From: Acidobacteriota bacterium
Lineage (GTDB): Bacteria; Acidobacteriota; Terriglobia; Acidiferrales; UBA7541
Direction of reading: 5' to 3'
DNA length: 8,055 nucleotides
Assembly: GCA_003131705.1 (NCBI GenBank)
Contig: PKUY01000344.1
Coordinates: 1-8,055, forward strand
The notes below the pieces were generated by a model. That model was given only the letters and a program-made list of their open reading frames with translations, did not search any database and was not told the origin of the DNA. Below are positions 1 through 5,367 of the stretch, in pieces. Positions within the stretch are counted from its first letter, which is position 1; the number at the start of each line of letters is the position of its first letter. The translations under genes were made by a program, and so were the position numbers.

Positions 1-90
1 AACTCATTCAAAACAAAGGATCGGCGTCGCGTCTACTCGACAATTCAGGACGGCGTTTCACAGCCGAGCCCAGCGATCGAGCAACCTCTC

Positions 91-116
91 TTTTCTTCCG
101 CTTCGAGCGAAGAAAG
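91..116. repeat. Imperfect hairpin upstream of the lipid kinase gene
   Basis: TTTCTTC at 92-98 pairs with GAAGAAA at 109-115, and GCT at 100-102 pairs with AGC at 106-108 around a TCG loop, with C99 bulged. This gives about ten base pairs, plus a possible G-U pair at 91/116. A second arm, CGCTCG at 128-133, could pair instead with CGAGCG at 104-109. There is no T-run after the stem on either strand, so it is not a classical terminator. All of 1-170 lacks a convincing gene: two forward frames are open but have no protein-like character. The hairpin plus the following GC-rich stretch resembles dispersed intergenic repeats of GC-rich soil bacteria; that resemblance is from memory and unproven. 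Confidence 0.45.
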
Positions 117-170
117 ACCCCTCGCTGCGCTCGGGAATAACGTCCAAGAACACTTTTTCCGCAAACTCCC

Positions 171-1112
171 ATGCCGCACGATATTAAAGACGCGCTGCTG
201 ATCTACAACCCGACGAGCGGGCGGAAACGCCATCGCCGTTTCACGGAGATCGAGCAGGCGGCGCGCATCTTGAAGGATGCCGGAATTGCCGCGGAGCTTG
301 CGCCCACAACCGGCCCCGACACTGCGACCAAGATTGCGCGACACGCGGTCGATCAGCGTCGCGGAATGGTCATCGCCTGTGGCGGCGACGGCACGATCAA
401 TGAGATCGTCAACGGCCTCGCCGGAAGCCAAGTCCCGATGGCGCTGCTGCCTGCAGGAACCGCAAACATCTTGGCCAAAGAACTCGGCATTCCCTGGGAC
501 ATTCCCGGCGCTGCGCGCCTGATTCCGAGCGGCACGCTTCGAAGAATCTCGCTCGGCATCGCATGCCCGTTGAACGGGAATCATTCCGCCGCCATCTCGG
601 GCGAGGGCCGGTATTTTCTGTCCGTGGCAGGCGCGGGACCTGACGGAGCCATCGTGAACGGCGTGCATGCGGGACTGAAGAAGAGTACGGGCGTGATCGC
701 GTATTGGGCCGAGGGTGTCCGCCAGCTTTTTCAGTACGGCTTCCCTGAAATGCATGTTCATTCCGGCGGAAAACGACGTAAGGCCACCATCATCGTGGTC
801 GGCAGGACTGCTCATTACGGCGGCCCGTTTAAAATCACGACAGGTGCCAGCCTCTTCGAAGATTCGTTCGAGTTCCTCACGAATTCCAAGCGCAGCCGGC
901 TGAGCTATCTCGCCTGTCTGCCCTCGATTTGGCTCGGCACGCATCGCGACAGGGACGGAATTGAAATGTGGAAGGCGACGGAAACGATTTGCGAATCCGC
1001 CAACGGCGAACCGGTATACGCTCAGGTCGACGGCGAGCCCGTGGGAGCTTTGCCGCTCTCGTTCAGGATCGTGCCGGATGCGTTGTCGATTGTGACGCCG
1101 GCGGCAAAGTAG
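171..1112 (+). CDS. Diacylglycerol kinase-family lipid kinase (YegS/BmrU-like)
   Basis: This 313-residue protein belongs to the DAGK catalytic-domain family, which transfers the ATP gamma-phosphate to a lipid hydroxyl such as that of diacylglycerol, on the cytoplasmic face of the membrane. The N-terminal nucleotide-binding domain shows YNPTSG (residues 12-17), the signature GGDGTINE (71-78) and LPAGTAN (93-99). The second domain shows VAGAGPDGAI (about 152-161), YGGPFKI with a following Asp (216-231) and the C-terminal VDGEP (286-290). Length matches the family norm of about 300. The ATG is the only usual start after the in-frame stop at 138-140; no clear Shine-Dalgarno precedes it. The hydrolase gene follows after 26 bases in the same direction, suggesting co-transcription. 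The family is certain; the exact lipid substrate (diacylglycerol, a sphingoid base or another lipid) cannot be read from sequence. Confidence 0.93.
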   Translation: MPHDIKDALLIYNPTSGRKRHRRFTEIEQAARILKDAGIAAELAPTTGPDTATKIARHAVDQRRGMVIACGGDGTINEIVNGLAGSQVPMALLPAGTANILAKELGIPWDIPGAARLIPSGTLRRISLGIACPLNGNHSAAISGEGRYFLSVAGAGPDGAIVNGVHAGLKKSTGVIAYWAEGVRQLFQYGFPEMHVHSGGKRRKATIIVVGRTAHYGGPFKITTGASLFEDSFEFLTNSKRSRLSYLACLPSIWLGTHRDRDGIEMWKATETICESANGEPVYAQVDGEPVGALPLSFRIVPDALSIVTPAAK

Positions 1113-1138
1113 ATCGAATTCTTCCAGCAAGACGCAAC

Positions 1139-2170
1139 GTGGAACCATTCACACACGCATTCACATCTCTCGCGCTGGCGCGCGCCGGTCAGCGGCGCTT
1201 GCCGCGTTTCGGCACAGCTATGCTGATTACTTCCGGCCTTTTACCCGATCTTGATTACGTAAGTTACATCGCGGGCCCGGCCGCTTTCATGCAGTTTCAT
1301 CGCACGGCGCTGCATTCCATCGCTGGATCGGCCGCGATGGCTTGCGCGGTTGCCGGCGCGTTCTGCGTCCTGGATAGAAAAATGCCTCCGCAAAAACTGC
1401 CTCAGCGTAAAACATTCGCGCCGCTCGGGTTTGGAGTTGCTCTCGCGATATGCGCGATCGGTGCTGCCGGGCACTTAATTCTGGACGTGGCGAGTGGCGT
1501 CGGCGTGCAACTTCTGTGGCCTTTCCGGACGCACTGGTCCTCCTGGGATCTTGCGGCGGACCTTGATCCGTGGATTCTGTTTCTACTGGTAGCGGGGTTG
1601 CTGTTGCCATTGCTGTTCAAGCTTGTGAGCGAAGAGGTCGGCGAACGCAAGAAAGGCAGCGGCGGCAACGGAGCCATCATCGTATTGCTGCTATTGGTGG
1701 TTTACTTCGGCGTGCGAGCGAGGTTGCACGGCGAGGCGATCGATCTGTTGCTGTCCCGCGAATATCATGGCCGAGTTGCGCTTTCGGCGGGAGCGTTTCC
1801 GGAATCGTCCGCGCCCTTTCGTTGGCGCGGCGTCGTCGTGGCGGACAACACAATCGAAGAAGTGCCAGTCCCACTCGGCCCCGGTGAGGAATTCGATCCC
1901 AATAATAGCGTGACGCATTACAAAGCGGAAGATTCTCCCGCGCTCGACATCGGAGAAAAAACAGCCGCAGCCGTGAAATTCCTAGCGTATGCCAGCCTGC
2001 CGCTCGCGAGCGTCCACAGGCGCGAGGCCGGCTATCGCTTCGAAGTCCACGACCTCCGATTTGCAGCGGACGATTTCGAGCCGGCGAACGTTTTCCTGCG
2101 CATCGATTTCGACGGTAACCTTCAGATTAGAAACGAGGAATTTCACTTCGCTTCATCACCCAACGATTAG
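1139..2170 (+). CDS. YdjM-like membrane-bound metal-dependent hydrolase (PF04307 type)
   Basis: From the GTG at 1139 the product is 343 residues. It begins VEPFTHAFTSLALAR, matching the family's usual opening (M-[DE]-P-x-T-H). Family motifs in order are His6, LPDLD (35-39), HRTALHS (54-60) and HLILD (112-116) followed by GVQLLWPF. These His and Asp residues are the presumed metal ligands. Hydrophobic segments lie near 60-78, 96-115, 143-161 and 178-192, so it is an inner-membrane protein. Residues from about 200 onward form a soluble tail of some 140 residues that I do not recognise. The reading frame stays open upstream to 968, but that stretch lies inside the kinase gene and lacks family similarity, so I reject the longer form. 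The ribosome site is weak. The family is called a hydrolase, but the substrate is not established. Confidence 0.85.
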   Translation: MEPFTHAFTSLALARAGQRRLPRFGTAMLITSGLLPDLDYVSYIAGPAAFMQFHRTALHSIAGSAAMACAVAGAFCVLDRKMPPQKLPQRKTFAPLGFGVALAICAIGAAGHLILDVASGVGVQLLWPFRTHWSSWDLAADLDPWILFLLVAGLLLPLLFKLVSEEVGERKKGSGGNGAIIVLLLLVVYFGVRARLHGEAIDLLLSREYHGRVALSAGAFPESSAPFRWRGVVVADNTIEEVPVPLGPGEEFDPNNSVTHYKAEDSPALDIGEKTAAAVKFLAYASLPLASVHRREAGYRFEVHDLRFAADDFEPANVFLRIDFDGNLQIRNEEFHFASSPND

Positions 2171-2184
2171 CTGGCCCGAGCTAA
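2167..2184. repeat. Inverted repeat spanning the stop codon of the YdjM-like gene
   Basis: TTAGCT at 2167-2172 and AGCTAA at 2179-2184 form a perfect 6-bp stem with a 6-base loop, and the stem contains the TAG stop. It has no T-run and modest GC content, so it may only protect the mRNA 3' end, or it may be chance. Confidence 0.3.
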
Positions 2185-2238
2185 ACCCGCTTCACAGCCA
2201 TTACGCATCGCGTCCCGAGCACACCCCATCGTTCCGAC

Positions 2239-2270
2239 GCGCCTGCAAATCAGCGAGTTGCTGGCGCTTT
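2239..2270 (+). terminator. Possible intrinsic terminator between convergent genes
   Basis: GCGCC (2239-2243) pairs with GGCGC (2263-2267), and GCAA (2245-2248) pairs with TTGC (2258-2261), with one T-T mismatch between them and a 9-base loop. Only three Ts follow (2268-2270), so termination would be weak. It lies about 70 bases after the YdjM-like stop and overlaps the 3' end of the opposite-strand VTT gene. It could serve the forward transcript. Confidence 0.35.
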
Positions 2271-2849
2271 GTGGAAGAGCAAGCGGCTAATTAGGTAAAG
2301 CAGCAGGAGAACTCCAAGGACGGAGAGCGCGAGACCCATCTTGTGCGCCGTCAGGAACAGTAACACCGCCTCACCGTAGCGCACGGCTAGAATCCCTTCG
2401 ATGAAGTAGCGCAAGACGCGGCCCAGCAAAAGGGCCGAAACGAAAGTGTGCAGGGGAACTTGAAACACGCCTTCGGCGAGGACGAATACCTTGAACGGAA
2501 ACGGCGGCGGCAGAATTGCTGGAATAAACACGCTGAGAAAAGCGTTCCGCTCGACCCAGCGCTTCGCCCCCTCCGCAGCGTTTCCCGCGCGGCGGTGAAA
2601 GAATGCCTCACCGCCTTTTTTCGACAGCAGGTAAAGCCAGATGCAGCCCGCGAGCGATCCGAGCGCCGCCATCGCACAGTAATACGGCATGCGCGCCGGC
2701 CTTTGAACGGAAAGCTCGATTACCAGCGCGTCGGTGATAAATGGAAAGCTAAGAACGGAGGAATCGAGAAAAGCCACGACGAACAATCCGCCGCCGCCCA
2801 TTACCGCAACGATTTTCGCCAGCCAGTGCGGCAATTTAATTTGATTCAT
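2250..2849 (-). CDS. VTT/DedA-type small membrane protein
   Basis: This 199-residue integral membrane protein resembles the VTT (formerly SNARE-associated or DedA) family, members of which move or scramble lipids, including undecaprenyl phosphate and phosphatidylethanolamine carriers in bacteria. It has hydrophobic segments near residues 13-37, 57-75, 103-127, 130-150 and 170-191. A glycine-rich turn GGGGLF lies at 18-23, and GSLAGCIWLYLLSKKGG at 64-80 matches the family's G-x3-G-x3-WY-x-GR-x2-G region. AILPPPFPFKVF (111-122) and LLGRVLRYF (141-149) match the variant in which the proline-rich re-entrant loop precedes an Arg-containing helix. The ATG start gives a complete product; no strong Shine-Dalgarno is seen. 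The gene is divergent from the helicase (113 bases apart) and convergent with the YdjM-like gene. The actual substrate is unknown. Confidence 0.82.
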   Translation of the reverse strand: MNQIKLPHWLAKIVAVMGGGGLFVVAFLDSSVLSFPFITDALVIELSVQRPARMPYYCAMAALGSLAGCIWLYLLSKKGGEAFFHRRAGNAAEGAKRWVERNAFLSVFIPAILPPPFPFKVFVLAEGVFQVPLHTFVSALLLGRVLRYFIEGILAVRYGEAVLLFLTAHKMGLALSVLGVLLLLYLISRLLFHKAPATR

Positions 2850-2869
2850 GTTCGGCTTAGTCTCGCAGA

Positions 2870-2881
2870 AATCGGCCGATT
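2870..2881. promoter_or_regulatory. 12-bp perfect palindrome, operator-like
   Basis: AATCGGCCGATT is a perfect 12-bp palindrome in the 113-base space between the divergent VTT and helicase genes. It overlaps the predicted -10 box (ATTGTA on the plus strand, 2879-2884) and likely start point of the VTT gene, the position expected for a repressor site. No matching regulator is encoded in the window. A single palindrome of this size could be chance in GC-rich DNA. Confidence 0.35.
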
Positions 2882-2884
2882 GTA
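2879..2884 (-). promoter_or_regulatory. Putative -10 box of the VTT gene
   Basis: Read on the minus strand the bases are TACAAT, five of six matches to TATAAT. A start point near 2872 would give a leader of about 23 bases before the ATG at 2849. No good -35 box is found 16 to 18 bases upstream, so the promoter call is tentative. Confidence 0.35.
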
Positions 2885-2927
2885 GCAGAGTTCGTCTCAG
2901 CGTCTCCGGAAGGGCGCCAGAGCGAAA

Positions 2928-2956
2928 TTGCTGAATCGCACTCGGTCAGATAGAAT
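2928..2956 (+). promoter_or_regulatory. Putative sigma-70 promoter of the helicase gene
   Basis: TTGCTG (2928-2933), a 17-base spacer and TAGAAT (2951-2956) fit a housekeeping promoter: three of six and five of six matches, with ideal spacing. The predicted start point, about seven bases on, falls at or next to the TTG start codon at 2963, so the mRNA would be leaderless or nearly so. The in-frame stop TAG at 2951-2953 lies inside the -10 box and bars any longer helicase reading frame. Confidence 0.45.
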
Positions 2957-2962
2957 TCGTTC

Positions 2963-5251
2963 TTGAACAATTCCTCCCACGCAACGACGCTCCTTGACGG
3001 TTTGAACGAACGCCAGCGCGAAGTCGCGCTGACGACTGAAGGCCCCGTGCTCGTTCTCGCCGGCGCCGGCACGGGCAAGACACGAGCGATCACCTATCGC
3101 GTAGCGCACTTGATCGAGCAGGGCGTGCCTCCGGGCGCAATTCTTGCAGTCACATTCACGAATAAAGCTGCCGGCGTGATGAAAGATCGAATCAGCGAGT
3201 TGTTGCGCTTGAGCGGACGCAGCGGATCCGACATTTGGGTCTCCACCTTCCACTCTTTCTGCGCGCGGCTGCTACGGCGCGAGGCCACCCACATCGGCCT
3301 GCCGCGCGATTTCGCCATCTACGACGATGACGCGCAAACTGCCGCGGTGAAGCGCGCGCTCGCGCAACTCGATTTTTCCGCGGAGGACTACCCGCCGCGC
3401 AGCGTGCGCGCGCAGATCAGCCGTGCGAAGAATCACGGCATCTCTCCAGACGAAATGGAAGCCGAGGCGGAAACGTCTCGCGATCCGGATCGCCAGGATG
3501 CGGCGAAAGTGTTTCGTGTTTACAACGAGATCCTGCGCAAGGCATCCGCCCTCGATTTCGACGATCTGTTGCTGCGCGCCGTCGACCTGCTTCGCGATCA
3601 TCCGGACGTACGTGCCGCATGGAGCGGGCGCTTCCAGTATTTAATGGTCGACGAATTCCAGGATACGAATCGCGCGCAGGAAGAACTCGTGCGCCTGTTG
3701 GCGGGCACGCGAAAAAATGTCTGCGTCGTGGGAGATGAAGACCAGTCGATTTACGGGTGGCGCGGCGCGCGCGCGGGGAACCTCAAACAATTCACCGAGG
3801 ACTTCCCAGGCGCCAAGATCATTCGCCTCGAAGAAAATTATCGCTCGACGCAAACGATCCTCGACGCCGCTGCCGCTGTGGTCAAAAACAATACCGACCG
3901 GCTCGGCAAGAATCTTCAAGCCACGCTGGGCGCGGGCGACAGGCTGCGCTTTTTCGAGGCGCCGGACTCCGTCGCCGAAGCGGAATTCATCTGCGGCGAA
4001 GTTTCGCCCCTGGTGCGCGGCGATCCCGACTTCCACGTTGCTGTCCTCTATCGCACGGGCGCGCAATCACGATCGTTCGAGGAAGTTTTGCGCCGGCTGG
4101 GCATTCGCCATCGCGTGGTGGGCGGTTTCAGCTTTTACGAACGCGCAGAAGTGCGAAATGCGCTCGCCTATGTGCGGCTCCTGTTCCATCCCGAGGACAA
4201 CGTTGCGCTGCTACGCGTGCTGAACGTGCCGCCGCGTGGAATCGGCGCCACCACAGTCGCGGCCATCGAAGCGCGCGCGAAAGAAACCGGCAAGTCTCTA
4301 TGGGATGTGATCGGCGATCGTGACTTCGCTGTCGGAAAAAAATCGGCCGGGGCGCTGAATTATTTCCGCAAGCTGATCGAGGATCTTCAAGAGGAGCGCG
4401 ACAGCATCGCGTCCGCGCAACTCATCGAGAGAGTGCTCGAGCAGACAGGCTATCTCGACTGGGTCGAGCAACAAGACAATATGGAGCACACCTCGCGCGC
4501 GGAGAATCTGCGGGAACTCTCGAACGCCATGGCGGAGGCGGCCGCGCAGGGCCAAACGCTGGAAGATCTGCTCGACCGCGCGGCGCTCACGGCCGATTCG
4601 GACGAATATGACGAGACGATTGCTGTTTCGCTGATGACGCTTCATAGCGCCAAGGGTCTCGAGTTCGACGCCGTGTTCCTCGCGGGCCTCGAGGAAGGCG
4701 TGCTACCGCACAGCCGCTCGTTCAATACCAACGCGGAAATCGAAGAGGAACGCCGCCTTTTCTACGTCGGTATGACGCGCGCCAAGCGGTCGCTCGTTCT
4801 ATCGCGCGCGGTGTATCGTCGCACGTACGGCGAAGATCGATTGCGCGCGTCTATTCCGTCTCGTTTTCTCGCCGAAATCCCGGCCGATTTGATCGAGGCC
4901 GCCGCGGGATCGCAATCCGAGCCCGGTGAAACACGGCGCTACGAGCCCGATCCCGAATTTTCCGAGGGCGACGGATATCGCCGCACGCGCACGGAGTATG
5001 GCCGGTCCGCTTACGGGCGGCCTTCGTCCGGGCGCTCCGCTTACGGTAATGCTGCGCCGGGCCGTTCGGCGTCAGCGGGCCGCGCATCCAGCGATCCGCT
5101 TGTGGGAAAGCGCGTCCGCCATTCAAAATTCGGCGTCGGCACCGTCATTGAGGTCGAGGGCGACGGCGAGGATCGCAGGCTTACCGTCAGCTTCCAGGAT
5201 TACGGACCCAAGAAATTGCTCGAGCGTTACGCGAATTTGCAACTCGCCTAG
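2963..5251 (+). CDS. pcrA: UvrD/PcrA-type ATP-dependent 3'-5' DNA helicase
   Basis: This 762-residue SF1A helicase unwinds DNA in repair and in clearing replication or transcription obstacles. All motifs are visible: Q-motif LNERQRE (14-20), Walker A GAGTGKT (34-40), Ia TFTNKAA (64-70), Ib STFHSFC (94-100), II DEFQDT (230-235), III GDEDQSIYGWRGA (257-269), IV ENYRST (291-296), V TLHSAKGLEFD (559-569) and VI YVGMTRAK (601-608). After a Gly/Arg/Ser/Tyr-rich linker (about 650-710) comes the C-terminal Tudor-like domain, GKRVRHSKFGVGTVIEVEG (715-733), which in PcrA contacts RNA polymerase. The TTG start is chosen because the in-frame stop at 2951 leaves no ATG or GTG before the conserved LLDGLNERQRE; the only other candidate, TTG at 3002, would cut into that motif. 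No Shine-Dalgarno is evident. Family and activity are certain; pcrA versus uvrD naming is a convention. Confidence 0.97.
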   Translation: MNNSSHATTLLDGLNERQREVALTTEGPVLVLAGAGTGKTRAITYRVAHLIEQGVPPGAILAVTFTNKAAGVMKDRISELLRLSGRSGSDIWVSTFHSFCARLLRREATHIGLPRDFAIYDDDAQTAAVKRALAQLDFSAEDYPPRSVRAQISRAKNHGISPDEMEAEAETSRDPDRQDAAKVFRVYNEILRKASALDFDDLLLRAVDLLRDHPDVRAAWSGRFQYLMVDEFQDTNRAQEELVRLLAGTRKNVCVVGDEDQSIYGWRGARAGNLKQFTEDFPGAKIIRLEENYRSTQTILDAAAAVVKNNTDRLGKNLQATLGAGDRLRFFEAPDSVAEAEFICGEVSPLVRGDPDFHVAVLYRTGAQSRSFEEVLRRLGIRHRVVGGFSFYERAEVRNALAYVRLLFHPEDNVALLRVLNVPPRGIGATTVAAIEARAKETGKSLWDVIGDRDFAVGKKSAGALNYFRKLIEDLQEERDSIASAQLIERVLEQTGYLDWVEQQDNMEHTSRAENLRELSNAMAEAAAQGQTLEDLLDRAALTADSDEYDETIAVSLMTLHSAKGLEFDAVFLAGLEEGVLPHSRSFNTNAEIEEERRLFYVGMTRAKRSLVLSRAVYRRTYGEDRLRASIPSRFLAEIPADLIEAAAGSQSEPGETRRYEPDPEFSEGDGYRRTRTEYGRSAYGRPSSGRSAYGNAAPGRSASAGRASSDPLVGKRVRHSKFGVGTVIEVEGDGEDRRLTVSFQDYGPKKLLERYANLQLA
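5000..5089 (+). repeat. Three tandem 30-bp units in the helicase linker
   Basis: Residues 680-709 of the helicase form three consecutive ten-residue units beginning GRSAYG, GRSAYG and GRSASA (DNA 5000-5029, 5030-5059, 5060-5089). The DNA units share segments such as TCCGCTTACGG, so a recent in-frame duplication is likely for the first two. The linker joins the motor to the Tudor-like domain and is predicted to be disordered. Confidence 0.7.
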
Positions 5252-5282
5252 GGATCCAGATCCAAACGTAACTCGTTATTTG

Positions 5283-5299
5283 AGAGCTGGATATGCTCT
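5283..5299. repeat. Small inverted repeat after the helicase gene
   Basis: AGAGC (5283-5287) and GCTCT (5295-5299) form a 5-bp stem with a 7-base loop, 32 bases after the helicase stop. No T-run follows, so it is at best a weak terminator or mRNA end. Confidence 0.2.
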
Positions 5300-5309
5300 G
5301 AACGACAGG

Positions 5310-5338
5310 TTGCGCGAAAGGGCCTGCCAAGGTAGAGT
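5310..5338 (+). promoter_or_regulatory. Weak candidate promoter before the permease operon
   Basis: TTGCGC (5310-5315), a 17-base spacer and TAGAGT (5333-5338) match the consensus at three and four of six bases. The position fits a leader of about 23 bases. The match is weak, and the gene could instead be read through from the helicase. Confidence 0.25.
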
Positions 5339-5353
5339 TTTCTTCCGTCGCAC

Positions 5354-5364
5354 GGGGAAGGTGG
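5354..5364 (+). promoter_or_regulatory. Ribosome binding site that fixes the TTG start of the permease
   Basis: The purine-rich run GGGGAAGGTGG ends three bases before the TTG at 5368; its GGGGAAGG core ends six bases before it. Together with the family-typical N-terminus encoded just after, it supports TTG as the start. Confidence 0.6.
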
Positions 5365-5367
5365 CGA

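Noticed and set aside
1..170. Open frames 1 and 2 running from the window edge towards the kinase start
   Set aside because: Both are open, but they cross the hairpin repeat and give sequences without protein-like features. A stray tail of an upstream gene cannot be shown.
968..1138. 57-codon N-terminal extension of the YdjM-like frame
   Set aside because: It overlaps the conserved C-terminal part of the kinase gene in another frame, and the family's N-terminus begins at the GTG at 1139.
45..1148. A 367-codon open frame on the minus strand
   Set aside because: It lies antisense to the lipid kinase, whose family motifs are unmistakable. Its own translation is rich in Arg, His and Ala and has no recognisable motif.
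2953..2968. Possible LexA-type box near the helicase start (GAATTCGTTC and GTTCTTGAAC)
   Set aside because: The spacing does not fit GAAC-N4-GTTC or CTGT-N8-ACAG, and the arms are only four bases. SOS control cannot be supported.
5252..5263. Inverted repeat GGATC-CA-GATCC just after the helicase stop
   Set aside because: A two-base loop cannot form a stable RNA hairpin, and there is no T-run.
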